Source: Rheinheimera sp. 4Y26 (lineage in GTDB: Bacteria; Pseudomonadota; Gammaproteobacteria; Enterobacterales; Alteromonadaceae). From it: a stretch of DNA of 64,000 nt. The translations under genes and the position numbers were made by a program. The notes beneath the pieces were generated by a model, which did not search any database, was not told where the DNA came from, and worked only from the letters and a program-made list of their open reading frames with translations. Positions within the stretch are counted from its first letter, which is position 1. Each line of letters opens with the position of its first letter. The DNA is taken from assembly GCF_025245835.1 (NCBI RefSeq), contig NZ_JAOBWS010000002.1, positions 186,001 through 250,000 of the forward strand, read 5' to 3'. This document shows, one piece after another, positions 26,320-35,900 of this stretch.

Positions 26320-26952
26320 TTGCCAGACTTGCTCCAGAGCGACAACCAAACTGCAGTGAAGCGGCAAGCCAGGCAGTTTCTGTTGCCACAGGCCGAATTA
26401 TGGTTATGGAAACAATGGCTGCCCGCGGAAAAAACGCAGCATTATCTGAGCCGGCTGCAGCAGGAATTGGATTGGCAACAGCCGCAATTGTGGTTATTTG
26501 GCAAAGCGGTACTGATCCCAAGATTACAGGTCTGGATGGGCGAGCCACATTGTTGTTACCGTTATTCCGGCGTCACTTTTCAGCCGCAGGCCTGGCATCC
26601 TTTGGTATGGCAACTGACGCAATGGGTGAACCGGCAACTGAACCGGCAATTTAATGCGGTGTTATTAAATTTGTATCGTCAGGGTGAAGAGCATATGGGC
26701 TGGCACAGTGACGATGAACCTGAGCTTGGTAATGCCCCTGATATTGCGTCCTTAAGTCTGGGGCAGGGCAGACGCTTTGATTTAAAACATAAAACCGACG
26801 GCTATCAGCTCAGCCTCCAGCTCGAAGATGGCGATTTATTGCTGATGGCGGCCCCTTGCCAGCAGTTCTGGCAACACAGAGTACCTAAACAAAAACAGGC
26901 AGATTCAGTGCGGCTTAACTTAACTTTTCGTTATATCAAATCGGCGCCATAG
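26320..26952 (+). CDS. AlkB-like 2-oxoglutarate/Fe(II) dioxygenase
   Basis: A 210-residue non-heme dioxygenase of the AlkB family, which repairs alkylated bases or hydroxylates RNA or protein. The iron ligands are visible: H-S-D in HMGWHSDDEP and the distal His in FWQHRVPK. The 2-oxoglutarate-binding Arg is in RLNLTFR. NLYRQGEEHMGWH is the typical segment of ALKBH2/3-like proteins. The start is TTG at 26320, with GGGGG upstream. It is divergent from rlmG with only 33 nt between starts. Confidence 0.85.
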   Translation: MPDLLQSDNQTAVKRQARQFLLPQAELWLWKQWLPAEKTQHYLSRLQQELDWQQPQLWLFGKAVLIPRLQVWMGEPHCCYRYSGVTFQPQAWHPLVWQLTQWVNRQLNRQFNAVLLNLYRQGEEHMGWHSDDEPELGNAPDIASLSLGQGRRFDLKHKTDGYQLSLQLEDGDLLLMAAPCQQFWQHRVPKQKQADSVRLNLTFRYIKSAP

Positions 26953-27012
26953 ACGGCCTTAACGTGCTTTGGCAAGTGAAAATAAATATCTTTTTTTGCG
27001 TGCAAACAGCTG

Positions 27013-27041
27013 CTGACAAGCGACTGCGCGCCAACTAGAGT
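27013..27041 (+). promoter_or_regulatory. bolA promoter candidate
   Basis: CTGACA (27013-27018), a 17-nt spacer and TAGAGT (27036-27041). This is a fair sigma-70/sigma-S type promoter 36 nt before the bolA start. No other gene is between it and bolA. Confidence 0.45.
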
Positions 27042-27076
27042 ACAGATTAAGCAGACAACCTGAAGGAACGACAGCA

Positions 27077-27409
27077 ATGTTAATTCATACCTCAATAGAG
27101 CAGAAATTGTTAAGCGCCTTCGATCCGGTCTTTTTGGATGTGATTGATGAAAGTCATATGCACAGTGTGGCGCCTGGAGCAGAATCCCATTTTAAAGTAG
27201 TGATAGTGACACCGGCTTTTGATGGCATGCGTTTACTGGCGCGCCACCGTGCAGTGAACGCCGTGGTGGCCGAAGAGCTGGCGGAAAAAATTCATGCACT
27301 GGCTTTACATACTTATACGCCAGCCGAATGGTACGAATATTATGCGGAAAAACCACCGGCCTCACCAAAATGTTTTGGCGGCTCTAAACGCGAAAAAGCC
27401 GAGCTCTGA
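27077..27409 (+). CDS. bolA: BolA family transcriptional regulator
   Basis: A 110-residue BolA/YrbA-fold protein with the family motifs VIDESHMHSVAPGAESHFKVVIV (putative DNA or Fe-S/Grx interaction region), F-x-G-M-x-L-L-x-R-H-R-x-V-N and IHALALHTYTPAEW. BolA acts with monothiol glutaredoxin in iron and stress responses and in cell shape. The start has GAAGGAACGAC upstream. A compact terminator follows. Confidence 0.94.
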   Translation: MLIHTSIEQKLLSAFDPVFLDVIDESHMHSVAPGAESHFKVVIVTPAFDGMRLLARHRAVNAVVAEELAEKIHALALHTYTPAEWYEYYAEKPPASPKCFGGSKREKAEL

Positions 27410-27508
27410 GAGGTTCAGCTTTTGCCTGTGAGGCACGAGGTTCTGGGTGAGTAATAAGCACGCCAATCTCTGTTGTATTGTCTTACCGTTTCAGTTCAGC
27501 ATAAAGAT

Positions 27509-27531
27509 AAAAAGCGCTTCGGCGCTTTTTT
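27509..27531 (+). terminator. bolA terminator
   Basis: Stem AAAAAGCGC / GCGCTTTTT with a TTCG tetraloop and a run of six T (27509-27531). Confidence 0.88.
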
Positions 27532-27638
27532 GGTTTGTGTTGCTGTTGGTTTTGTTCTTTTTACAGCTATTGTCTCTGGATTTAGCCATCAGGACCGCCA
27601 GAACTATTCAGGGTTACTGCTTTTTCGCTGCAGTTCAA

Positions 27639-27677
27639 TGCTGATCAGACCTGTTTGTCGTGTTAAAGTTTTACACT
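27639..27677 (+). promoter_or_regulatory. FadR-like site over the fabV promoter
   Basis: The 17-mer TGCTGATCAGACCTGTT (27639-27655) matches the FadR consensus AACTGGTCNGACCAGTT at 12 of 16 defined positions, with the core TGATCAGACC intact. A -10-like TACACT lies at 27672-27677 with no -35 hexamer, so the FadR site would be centred near -37. That is where FadR acts as an activator at E. coli fabA. Confidence 0.5.
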
Positions 27678-27712
27678 AACGGCAATTTTCACCAACTACA
27701 GGTTCTGCTCTT

Positions 27713-28903
27713 ATGGTTATTCAACCAAAAATTCGTGGATTTATCTGCACCAATGCTCACCCGGTGGGCTGTGCTGAGCATGTGCAGGAACAAATTGATT
27801 ACGTTAAAAAACACGGTGCTGTGGCCAATGGTCCGAAAAATGTTTTAGTGATTGGAGCCTCAACAGGCTACGGTTTGGCTTCACGGATCACAGCTGCATT
27901 TGGCTCAGGTGCCAAAACCTTAGGTATTTTTTTCGAAAAAGAAGCCTCCGAAGGTAAAACAGGTTCAGCCGGCTGGTACAACACTGCAGCTTTTGAAAAA
28001 GCAGCCGACGCAGCCGGGTTATGGAACAAACACTTAAACGGTGATGCCTTTACCGATGAAATGAAGTCCAAAGCCATTGATATTATCCAAAGCGAAATGG
28101 GTAAAATTGATTTAGTGGTATACAGTCTGGCTGCACCACGTCGCAAAGACCCTGTCACAGGCGAAATTTACAGTTCAGTGTTAAAGCCTATCGGTCAGGC
28201 TTATACCGCAAAAAATCTGAACACCAGCAAACGTGAAATTGAAGAAGTCTCAGTTGAACCTGCTAACGACGACGAAATTTTTAACACAGTCAAAGTGATG
28301 GGCGGTGAAGACTGGGAGCGCTGGCTGGATCAGCTGCATGCCGCCGGTGTGCTGGCCGAAAACTGCCAGACGGTTGCTTACACATATATTGGTAAAGAAC
28401 TGACCTGGCCAATTTATGGTAAAGCCACCATTGGCCGTGCCAAAGAAGACTTAGACCGTGCCGCGGCCGCCATTACCAATAAGCTGGCAACGCAAAAAGG
28501 TCACGCTTATGTGGCCTCATTAAAGGCGCTGGTGACTCAGGCGAGTTCTGCAATTCCTATTATGCCTTTGTATATTTCGTTGTTATACCGGGTGATGAAA
28601 GAAGAAGGCACCCATGAAGGTTGTATTGAACAAATTTACGGTTTGTTCCAGAGCTGTCTGTACAACCCGGGTCGTCAGCTGGATGAAGCTGGCCGTCTGC
28701 GTATGGACGGTAAAGAGCTTTCTGCGCATATTCAGGCCAAAGTGGCTGAGCTATGGGACCAGGTACAGACTGACAACATTGATGAATTAACCGACTATAA
28801 AGGTTATCATCAGGAATTCTTACGCTTGTTTGGCTTTGGTTACAGCCACGTCGACTACGATGCGGATGTTTCACCGATGGTGACCCTGGCTAACTTAGCT
28901 TAA
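27713..28903 (+). CDS. fabV: Enoyl-ACP reductase FabV (trans-2-enoyl-CoA reductase family)
   Basis: A 396-residue NADH-dependent reductase that completes each fatty-acid elongation cycle. The N-terminus IRGFICTNAHPVGC is the family signature. The nucleotide site is VLVIGASTGYGLASRI, and the catalytic Tyr-x8-Lys region is YSYIG-like (TVAYTYIGKELTWPIYGKATIG). FabV enzymes are resistant to triclosan. It is monocistronic between two terminators, and a FadR-like site lies at its promoter. Confidence 0.95.
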   Translation: MVIQPKIRGFICTNAHPVGCAEHVQEQIDYVKKHGAVANGPKNVLVIGASTGYGLASRITAAFGSGAKTLGIFFEKEASEGKTGSAGWYNTAAFEKAADAAGLWNKHLNGDAFTDEMKSKAIDIIQSEMGKIDLVVYSLAAPRRKDPVTGEIYSSVLKPIGQAYTAKNLNTSKREIEEVSVEPANDDEIFNTVKVMGGEDWERWLDQLHAAGVLAENCQTVAYTYIGKELTWPIYGKATIGRAKEDLDRAAAAITNKLATQKGHAYVASLKALVTQASSAIPIMPLYISLLYRVMKEEGTHEGCIEQIYGLFQSCLYNPGRQLDEAGRLRMDGKELSAHIQAKVAELWDQVQTDNIDELTDYKGYHQEFLRLFGFGYSHVDYDADVSPMVTLANLA

Positions 28904-28907
28904 GATA

Positions 28908-28937
28908 ACAAAGCCGCCACTTTGGCGGCTTTTGTTT
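28908..28937 (+). terminator. fabV terminator
   Basis: Stem AAAGCCGCCA / TGGCGGCTTT with a 3-nt loop and a T-rich tail, beginning 7 nt after the fabV stop. Confidence 0.88.
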
Positions 28938-29122
28938 GCGCAAGTGGGTAAAAAAATAACAACAAAAACTGGCGGCTTCACAGCAATATCAGAATAAATA
29001 CAGTGAATTCTGGGATCATCCGGCTTTATCAGGCAAAGGATCGAAACTTGACTACACTTGGCTGCAGCTGTCCAAAGAGCGACAGAATTTTGTTATTTAT
29101 CATAGCTGGCCTGTGGGTTTAA

Positions 29123-29131
29123 TGCTAAAAT
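29123..29131 (+). promoter_or_regulatory. Extended -10 candidate for the nqr operon
   Basis: TG-C-TAAAAT is an extended -10 element 128 nt before the nqrA start. No good -35 is present. The other part of the 320-bp gap between fabV and nqrA holds nothing else I recognise. Confidence 0.4.
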
Positions 29132-29258
29132 CCGCCGCTATGTACGTGTATCTGGTGAAATCAGGTTGAATTTCAGCCCAATTTCGCCAGGTGCGCTGCC
29201 AGGCGAGCAGCTGAAAAACCAGGCCCTGTTTCTTCCCGTTAAAGTAGTGCAAGTACGT

Positions 29259-30599
29259 ATGATTAAAATCAAAAAAGGATTGGACATTCCCCTTTCGGGC
29301 AGTCCTAAACAAGTGATTCATGACGGTCCTGCTGTCAAATCGGTCGCTGTACTGGGTGAAGAGTATGTCGGTATGCGTCCAACCATGCTGGTTGAGGTTG
29401 GCGATAAAGTAAAAAAAGGTCAGGGTCTTTTTGAAGACAAAAAAAATCCTGGCGTGAAATTTACTGCCGCTATTTCCGGTACCGTTACTCACATCAACCG
29501 TGGTGCTAAACGAGTGCTGCAATCTGTGGTTATTGAAGCAGATGGTAGCAACGAAGCTGTTGAGTTTACTGCATTTTCTGCAGATAAACTGGCAGGTTTA
29601 GATGCTGCAACAGTGAAAAAACAATTACTGGATTCAGGTTTATGGACTGCGTTCCGCACTCGTCCATTCAGCCAGATCCCGGCAATTGACAGCACGCCTC
29701 GTGCAATTTTCGTCACTGCAATGGATACAAATCCACTGGCAGCAGACCCTGTAGTTGTGATCAACGCTGCAGCGGACGCTTTCCAGCATGGTTTGACTGT
29801 GTTAACTCAACTCTCTGATGCCAAAGTCTTTTTATGTAAGGCTGCCGGTGCACAAATCAGTGCTCCAGCCAAGGTTCAGGTTGAAGAGTTTGCCGGCCCG
29901 CATCCTGCCGGTTTACCAGGCACTCATATTCATTTCCTTGAGCCGGTTTCGATGACCAAAATTGTTTGGCACATCAACTATCAGGACGTGATTGCCATTG
30001 GTAAATTGTTCACTACAGGTCAGCTGGACACCAGCCGTGTGATTTCGCTGGCCGGTCCTGTTGTGAAAAATCCACGTTTAATCAAAACCGTACTTGGCGC
30101 TGCGACTACTGACCTGACCAATGGTGAGCTGGCTGAAGGCCAACACCGTATCATTTCAGGTTCGGTGTTAGCAGGTAAAGTGGCGACTGGTGTTCACGCT
30201 TACCTTGGCCGTTTCCACAACCAGATTTCTGTGCTGGCTGAAGGTTACGAAAAAGAGTTTTTAGGCTGGATTGCGCCGGGTGCACAGAAGTTTTCTGTGA
30301 CACGTGCTTACTTATCACATTTGTCGCCTAAGCGCCTGTTCAACATGACAACCACTACCAACGGTTCAGACCGTGCCATGGTGCCAATCGGCAACTATGA
30401 GCGCGTGATGCCACTGGATATTTTGCCAACACTGTTGTTGCGCGATTTGCTGGTAGGCGACACCGATGGTGCAATTTCCTTAGGTTGTTTGGAACTGGAT
30501 GAAGAAGACTTGGCGTTATGTACCTTTGTCTGCCCTGGCAAATATGACTACGGTGTGGCACTGCGTGACGCTCTGACGACCATCCAGAAGGAAGGCTAA
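29259..30599 (+). CDS. nqrA: Na+-translocating NADH:quinone reductase subunit A
   Basis: A 446-residue soluble subunit of the sodium-pumping complex; it takes part in quinone reduction. The start [14 protein letters not shown] is that of Vibrio NqrA, so I use ATG 29259 rather than the frame opening at 29166. [25 protein letters not shown] and [14 protein letters not shown] are family blocks. It opens the nqrABCDEF operon, and nqrB begins 1 nt after its stop. The Shine-Dalgarno is weak. Confidence 0.96.
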   Translation: MIKIKKGLDIPLSGSPKQVIHDGPAVKSVAVLGEEYVGMRPTMLVEVGDKVKKGQGLFEDKKNPGVKFTAAISGTVTHINRGAKRVLQSVVIEADGSNEAVEFTAFSADKLAGLDAATVKKQLLDSGLWTAFRTRPFSQIPAIDSTPRAIFVTAMDTNPLAADPVVVINAAADAFQHGLTVLTQLSDAKVFLCKAAGAQISAPAKVQVEEFAGPHPAGLPGTHIHFLEPVSMTKIVWHINYQDVIAIGKLFTTGQLDTSRVISLAGPVVKNPRLIKTVLGAATTDLTNGELAEGQHRIISGSVLAGKVATGVHAYLGRFHNQISVLAEGYEKEFLGWIAPGAQKFSVTRAYLSHLSPKRLFNMTTTTNGSDRAMVPIGNYERVMPLDILPTLLLRDLLVGDTDGAISLGCLELDEEDLALCTFVCPGKYDYGVALRDALTTIQKEG

Positions 30600-30600
30600 G

Positions 30601-31806
30601 ATGAGTTTAAAGCATTATTTAGAAAGCATTGAGCCGAACTTTGAAAAGGGCGGCAAGTATGAAAAGTGGTATGCCTTGTATGAAGCTGTTGCCACTATTC
30701 TGTATACACCGGGTAAGGTGACAAAGTCTGCCACTCATGTGCGCGACAGTATCGACCTGAAACGGATCATGATTTTTGTCTGGTTAATGTTATTCCCTGC
30801 CATGTTCTTTGGCATGTTTAACATCGGTCATCAGGCGGCTTCTGTGTTGTCTGCCACTGTTACGCTGCCGGATACCTGGCAGGTTGCGTTGTTCCATATG
30901 CTGGGTGGTGAGTTAACCGCTGAATCCGGCTGGGGCAGCAAAATGTGGTATGGCGCCTGTTGGTTCCTGCCTATTTATGCAACAGTGTTTATTGTTGGTG
31001 GTTTCTGGGAAGTGTTATTTGCTTCTATCCGTAAACACGAAATTAACGAAGGTTTTTTCGTTTCTTCTATTTTGTTTGCGCTGATCCTGCCTGCAACTAT
31101 TCCTCTGTGGCAAGCTGCTTTAGGTATCACTTTCGGTATTGTTATTGCCAAAGAAGTGTTTGGCGGTACTGGCCGTAACTTCTTAAACCCTGCTTTAGCG
31201 GGCCGTGCTTTCCTGTTTTTTGCCTACCCGGCGCAAATTTCAGGTGACAAAGTATGGACTGTGGCTGACGGTTATGCCGGTGCAACCTGGTTGTCAAAGG
31301 CTGCCAATGGTGAAGTGACGGATTGGTCTATCAACCAGCAATGGTGGGACGCTTTCTACGGTTTTATCCCTGGTTCTATCGGCGAAACTTCTACGCTGGC
31401 GCTGATGATCGGCGGTCTGGCGCTGATTTATTTCCGTATTGCCTCATGGCGTATTGTGGCCGGCGTGATGGTCGGTGCAGTGTTCTTTGCCACTATGTTT
31501 AACCTGATTGGTTCAGATACTAACGCTATGTTTGCCATGCCTTGGTACTGGCATGTGGTGCTGGGTGGTTTTGCCATCGGTATGTTCTTTATGGCAACAG
31601 ATCCAGTGTCTGCTTCTTTTACCGACTCAGGTAAATGGGCTTACGGCATTTTAATTGGTTTTATGGTTGTGATGATTCGTGTGGTGAACCCTGCATATCC
31701 GGAAGGCATGATGCTGGCGATTCTGTTCGCTAACCTGTTCGCACCATTGTTTGATTTTATGGTTGCACAAGGCAACATCAAGCGGAGGCTGGCACGTAAT
31801 GTCTAA
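30601..31806 (+). CDS. nqrB: Na+-translocating NADH:quinone reductase subunit B
   Basis: A 401-residue membrane subunit with about ten helices. It carries covalent FMN on a threonine in the motif GSIGETST (Thr at about 245, by alignment with the Vibrio enzyme) and binds riboflavin. The N-terminus [20 protein letters not shown] and [20 protein letters not shown] are diagnostic. It overlaps nqrC by 8 nt. Confidence 0.97.
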   Translation: MSLKHYLESIEPNFEKGGKYEKWYALYEAVATILYTPGKVTKSATHVRDSIDLKRIMIFVWLMLFPAMFFGMFNIGHQAASVLSATVTLPDTWQVALFHMLGGELTAESGWGSKMWYGACWFLPIYATVFIVGGFWEVLFASIRKHEINEGFFVSSILFALILPATIPLWQAALGITFGIVIAKEVFGGTGRNFLNPALAGRAFLFFAYPAQISGDKVWTVADGYAGATWLSKAANGEVTDWSINQQWWDAFYGFIPGSIGETSTLALMIGGLALIYFRIASWRIVAGVMVGAVFFATMFNLIGSDTNAMFAMPWYWHVVLGGFAIGMFFMATDPVSASFTDSGKWAYGILIGFMVVMIRVVNPAYPEGMMLAILFANLFAPLFDFMVAQGNIKRRLARNV

Positions 31807-32587
31807 TAATAACGAAAGCATCGGCAAAACCTTTGGTGTTGTCATTGGCTTATGTTTAGTTTGTGCGATTATTGTTGCCACAGCTGCTGTTCAGTTACGT
31901 CCGAAGCAAGTTGAAAACAAACTGGTGGATGCGCAGAAAAACATTCTGGTTGCCACTGGCCTTTTGACTGGCGATGACGTGAAAACATTGTTTGCCAAGC
32001 ATGTAAAAGAACGTTTAGTGGATCTGGATACCGGTGAATTTGTGGACCAGGATCCAACTAAGTATGACTACCGCAAAGCGATGAAAGACACTGCACTCAG
32101 TGATGCACTGGCTGCAGCGGATGACAAAGCTTCGATTAAACGCCGTGCAAAGGTAGCGCCTGTGTATTTTGCCTATAACGACGGTATTGAATCTGGCAAG
32201 TTATCTGCCATCGTACTGCCGGTGCATGGTTATGGACTCTGGTCAACTATGCATGCGTTTTTAGCATTGGATGTAGATGGCACAACCATTAAAGGTGTGA
32301 ACTTCTACGAACATGCTGAAACCCCTGGTTTAGGTGGCGAAGTTCAGAATCCAAAATGGGTTGCACAGTTTGTTGGTAAGAAAATTACTGATGAAGCCGG
32401 TAATCCAGCCATCAAGGTACTCAAACCTGGTAACGCAGCACCGGATTCAGTGACTGATGTTGATGGTTTATCAGGTGCCACACTAACCAGCAATGGTGTT
32501 CAATACACGTTCGAATTCTGGACCGGTGCCAAAGGCTTTGCCCCATTCCTGGCTAAAGTTCGTCAAGGAGCATTAAACAATGGCTAA
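31799..32587 (+). CDS. nqrC: Na+-translocating NADH:quinone reductase subunit C
   Basis: A 262-residue subunit with one N-terminal membrane helix (about 12-33) and a periplasmic FMN-binding domain. The flavinylation site is SGATLTS, with the acceptor Thr near residue 228, matching the ApbE target motif. I use ATG 31799, inside the end of nqrB, because [15 protein letters not shown] fits the family start. It overlaps nqrD by 8 nt. Confidence 0.96.
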   Translation: MSNNNESIGKTFGVVIGLCLVCAIIVATAAVQLRPKQVENKLVDAQKNILVATGLLTGDDVKTLFAKHVKERLVDLDTGEFVDQDPTKYDYRKAMKDTALSDALAAADDKASIKRRAKVAPVYFAYNDGIESGKLSAIVLPVHGYGLWSTMHAFLALDVDGTTIKGVNFYEHAETPGLGGEVQNPKWVAQFVGKKITDEAGNPAIKVLKPGNAAPDSVTDVDGLSGATLTSNGVQYTFEFWTGAKGFAPFLAKVRQGALNNG

Positions 32588-33209
32588 TGCAAAAGAAATG
32601 AAAGCACTTGTCTTTGGACCTGTGTTTGCTAATAACCCAATTGCATTACAGGTACTGGGTATTTGTTCTGCGCTGGCAGTAACAACCAAACTGGAAAAAG
32701 CTTTGGTCATGGGCGTAGCCCTGACCTTAGTAACAGCTTTCTCCAGCATGTTTATTTCAATGATCCGTAACCATATCCCATCCAGTGTGCGGATCATTGT
32801 GCAAATGACCATTATTGCGTCTTTGGTTATCGTGGTAGACCAAATTCTGAAAGCTTATGCCTACAACGTAGCTAAAGAGTTGTCAGTTTTTGTTGGCCTG
32901 ATTATTACCAACTGTATCGTGATGGGTCGTGCTGAAGCTTACGCCATGAAAAGCCCACCACTGATGTCATTCCTTGATGGTATCGGTAACGGCTTAGGTT
33001 ACACAGTGTTGCTGGTCATTGTTGCGGTTATTCGTGAACTCTTTGGTTCAGGCACTTTAATGGGCGTAGAAATTCTGCCTCTGATCAGTGCTGGCGGCTG
33101 GTATCAGCCAATGGGTCTGTTGTTAATGCCACCAAGCGCATTCTTTATTATCGGCCTGTTTATCTGGGTGTTGCGGACTTTCCGTCCTGAGCAACAAGAG
33201 AAACACTAA
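32580..33209 (+). CDS. nqrD: Na+-translocating NADH:quinone reductase subunit D
   Basis: A 209-residue membrane protein with six helices, related to RnfE. Blocks [23 protein letters not shown] and [15 protein letters not shown] are seen; the latter includes the conserved Cys that co-ligates an iron centre with NqrE. It overlaps nqrC by 8 nt, and nqrE follows after 11 nt. Confidence 0.97.
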   Translation: MANAKEMKALVFGPVFANNPIALQVLGICSALAVTTKLEKALVMGVALTLVTAFSSMFISMIRNHIPSSVRIIVQMTIIASLVIVVDQILKAYAYNVAKELSVFVGLIITNCIVMGRAEAYAMKSPPLMSFLDGIGNGLGYTVLLVIVAVIRELFGSGTLMGVEILPLISAGGWYQPMGLLLMPPSAFFIIGLFIWVLRTFRPEQQEKH

Positions 33210-33220
33210 GGAGCCATGAC

Positions 33221-33829
33221 ATGGAACATTATTTAAGTTTGTTTGTCCGTGCCGTGTTTATCGATAACTTAGCGTTATCGTTTTTCCTCGGTATGTGTAC
33301 TTTTATCGCTATTTCCAAACAGATCAAAACGGCATTCAGTTTAGGTATTGCTGTAACTGTGGTATTGGCACTGGCTGTGCCGGTAAACCAGATTGTTTAC
33401 CACAAACTGCTGGCTCCGGGTGCCTTGGCCTGGTTAGGTTTTCCTGATGCAGATCTGAGCTTCCTCGGTTTTATCACCTATATCGGTGTAATCGCTGCTC
33501 TGGTCCAGGTGCTGGAAATGTTTCTGGATAAATACGTGCCGGCGCTTTACAACGCCCTGGGCATTTTCCTGCCTTTAATCACTGTAAACTGCGCCATTTT
33601 TGGTGGTGTAGCCTTTATGGTTGAGCGCGATTACAACTTCGGTGAAAGTGTGGTCTTTGGTTTAGGCAGTGGTATTGGCTGGACTCTGGCCATTACACTG
33701 ATGGCCGCTGTCAGTGAAAAACTGAAATATGCCGATATGCCACACGCACTGCGTGGTTTAGGTTCGCGCTTTATTATGGTTGGTTTGATGGGATTGGGCT
33801 TTATGTCCTTCTCCGGCGTGTCGTTGTAA
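33221..33829 (+). CDS. nqrE: Na+-translocating NADH:quinone reductase subunit E
   Basis: A 202-residue membrane protein with six helices, homologous to Rnf[19 protein letters not shown] and [20 protein letters not shown] hold the conserved cysteines of the intramembrane iron centre. Shine-Dalgarno AAGGAG is 7 nt before the start. Confidence 0.97.
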   Translation: MEHYLSLFVRAVFIDNLALSFFLGMCTFIAISKQIKTAFSLGIAVTVVLALAVPVNQIVYHKLLAPGALAWLGFPDADLSFLGFITYIGVIAALVQVLEMFLDKYVPALYNALGIFLPLITVNCAIFGGVAFMVERDYNFGESVVFGLGSGIGWTLAITLMAAVSEKLKYADMPHALRGLGSRFIMVGLMGLGFMSFSGVSL

Positions 33830-33851
33830 AGCCGATTGAAAGGAAAACATT

Positions 33852-35084
33852 ATGATTGATTCGCAAATTCTGCTTGGTGTTGGCATGTTCACCTTACTGG
33901 TGGTTGCTCTGGTTGTCATGATTCTGGCAGCCAAGGCAAAACTGGTATCTTCAGGTGAAATCACCATCAGCATTAACGGTGATCCAAGCAAAGCAATTAA
34001 AACAAGCGCTGGCGGTAAATTGTTAGGCGTGTTGGCTGACAAAGGTATTTTCCTGTCATCAGCCTGTGGTGGTGGTGGTTCTTGTGGCCAGTGCCGTGTT
34101 CACGTGCATTCTGGTGGCGGTGACGTATTACCTGTTGAATTTGGTCACCTGACCAAAGGTGAACGCCGTGAAGGTTGCCGTTTGGCTTGTCAGGTGGCTG
34201 TGAAAACAGACATGGACATTGAAGTTGAACCGGAAATTTTTGGTATCAAAAAGTGGGCTTGTACTGTTATTTCAAACGACAACAAAGCCACTTTTATCAA
34301 AGAGCTGAAGTTACAGATCCCAGATGGTGAGTCTGTACCATTCCGTGCTGGTGGTTACATTCAGATTGAAGCTCCGGCTCACCATGTCAAGTATGCCGAT
34401 TTTGACATTCCGGCAGAATACCGTGGTGACTGGGAACGCTTTAAGTTCTTCACCTTAGAGTCAAAAGTAGACGAAGAAACTATTCGTGCTTACTCGATGG
34501 CAAACTATCCGGAAGAAGAAGGCATCATCATGTTAAACGTGCGGATCGCAACGCCGCCGCCAAACAACCTGACGCTGCCTTGCGGTAAAATGTCTTCGTA
34601 CATCTGGAGCCTGAAGGCCGGCGATAAAGTAACTATTTCTGGTCCATTTGGTGAGTTCTTTGCCAAAGACACAGATGCAGAAATGGTCTTTATCGGTGGT
34701 GGTGCCGGTATGGCGCCAATGCGTTCACACATTTTTGACCAGCTGCGCCGGTTAAAATCAAAACGCAAAATTACCTTCTGGTACGGTGCCCGCTCAAAAC
34801 GCGAAATGTTCTATGTTGAAGATTTTGATATGCTGCAGGCCGAAAACGACAACTTCCAGTGGCACGTTGCCTTGTCTGATCCACAACCGGAAGACAACTG
34901 GACTGGTTACACCGGTTTTATCCACAACGTCATTTATGAAAACTACCTGAAAAATCACAAGGCTCCGGAAGACTGTGAATTTTACATGTGTGGTCCACCA
35001 ATGATGAACAAAGCCGTTATCAATATGCTGAAAGACTTAGGCGTAGAAGATGACAACATCCTGCTGGATGACTTCGGTGGTTAA
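33852..35084 (+). CDS. nqrF: Na+-translocating NADH:quinone reductase subunit F
   Basis: A 410-residue electron-entry subunit: an N-terminal membrane helix, a [2Fe-2S] ferredoxin domain ([12 protein letters not shown] and a later C in RLACQV), then a ferredoxin-reductase-like FAD domain (RAYSMANYP) and an NADH domain ([26 protein letters not shown]). It ends the operon with a strong terminator. Normally apbE follows, but it is absent here. Confidence 0.97.
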   Translation: MIDSQILLGVGMFTLLVVALVVMILAAKAKLVSSGEITISINGDPSKAIKTSAGGKLLGVLADKGIFLSSACGGGGSCGQCRVHVHSGGGDVLPVEFGHLTKGERREGCRLACQVAVKTDMDIEVEPEIFGIKKWACTVISNDNKATFIKELKLQIPDGESVPFRAGGYIQIEAPAHHVKYADFDIPAEYRGDWERFKFFTLESKVDEETIRAYSMANYPEEEGIIMLNVRIATPPPNNLTLPCGKMSSYIWSLKAGDKVTISGPFGEFFAKDTDAEMVFIGGGAGMAPMRSHIFDQLRRLKSKRKITFWYGARSKREMFYVEDFDMLQAENDNFQWHVALSDPQPEDNWTGYTGFIHNVIYENYLKNHKAPEDCEFYMCGPPMMNKAVINMLKDLGVEDDNILLDDFGG

Positions 35085-35095
35085 TCACTGAAGAT

Positions 35096-35127
35096 AAAAA
35101 AGCCAACCGCAAGGTTGGCTTTTTTTT
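35096..35127 (+). terminator. nqr operon terminator
   Basis: A 13-bp stem AAAAAGCCAACC / GGTTGGCTTTTT with a GCAA loop and eight T, between nqrF and nqrM. Confidence 0.92.
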
Positions 35128-35299
35128 GCCTGTCAATCAGCTGAACGGTTGCCATACTGAGCATTGCCGTCGGTATGGTGCTGTTGACATCTGCGCCGCA
35201 TTGGCAAATTGAGTTAGGGTTCGGCTGAGAAAATTGCTACAATGACGCCCTTGATTACGCCAGCGCATCGGGCTTGGCATGGTGCTGTGAGAGGTGGTT

Positions 35300-35512
35300 A
35301 TGGAAGTTTTTATCCTTACTTTTGTGGTTATGCTGGTGGTATTTGCAGCCATGGCAATTGGTTACATGGTGCAACGCAAAACTATTGCCGGCAGTTGTGG
35401 CGGTTTAGGTGCCCTTGGCATCGAAAAAGCCTGTGACTGTGATACGCCCTGTGAAAAACGCCAGGAGCGGATGCGCAAAGAAAAAGAGTGGCAGGATAAT
35501 AAAATTATCTAA
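35300..35512 (+). CDS. nqrM: Na+-NQR maturation protein NqrM
   Basis: A 70-residue protein with an N-terminal membrane helix (residues 3-25) and the Cys-rich tail GSCGGLGALGIEKACDCDTPCEKR. NqrM is needed to insert the iron centre between NqrD and NqrE, probably through its cysteines. I start at ATG 35300 (GAGAGG just upstream); GTG 35294 is the alternative. It is separated from nqrF by a terminator and 215 nt, so it needs its own promoter or read-through. Confidence 0.93.
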   Translation: MEVFILTFVVMLVVFAAMAIGYMVQRKTIAGSCGGLGALGIEKACDCDTPCEKRQERMRKEKEWQDNKII

Positions 35513-35516
35513 CCCC

Positions 35517-35548
35517 AAAAAAGGCCGGTATGTGTACCGGCCTTTATG
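35517..35548 (+). terminator. nqrM terminator
   Basis: Stem AAAGGCCGGTA / TACCGGCCTTT with a TGTG loop, followed by a T-rich tail. Confidence 0.85.
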
Positions 35549-35847
35549 TTTTTGTGCCCGGCAGCGACAAAGTCCGGACTAGCGCGTCAGCCCAGATAGC
35601 CCGGACATTGGTTAGCTGTGGTTTTGCTGGCAAAAAAGACAGTTTCGATGTGTTCAGGCCAACAACCATTTTGAACCCTCAACTCAAGCCATGTACCTGC
35701 GTCTTGATAACCACAATCTGTAATGCACAGTACCTTTGGGCGTGATGAACTGAACTCACGAAAGTTTGCCCGGATATAAGCGTGGACAACACAGCCGGTT
35801 TTGTAGCGAAGTGCTGACACTGTGAAAAACTGTCATGTTGTGTCTTC

Positions 35848-35876
35848 TTGTACTGTGACTTGCACTGCCGGATAAT
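35848..35876 (+). promoter_or_regulatory. Promoter candidate for the M17 peptidase gene
   Basis: TTGTAC (35848-35853), 17-nt spacer, GATAAT (35871-35876), with the start codon 25 nt further on. The rest of the 388-bp gap after nqrM shows only the nqrM terminator. Confidence 0.45.
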
Positions 35877-35900
35877 GCCGGAACTTTCAGCAGAAGGATA

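Noticed and set aside
29166-29258. Longer nqrA starting at 29166
   Set aside because: The added 31 residues are not part of the NqrA family and the conserved start is at 29259.
35587-35820. Minus-strand frame of 77 codons after nqrM
   Set aside because: No recognised family, no Shine-Dalgarno and no terminator. The gap looks like ordinary intergenic DNA, though a decayed gene cannot be excluded.
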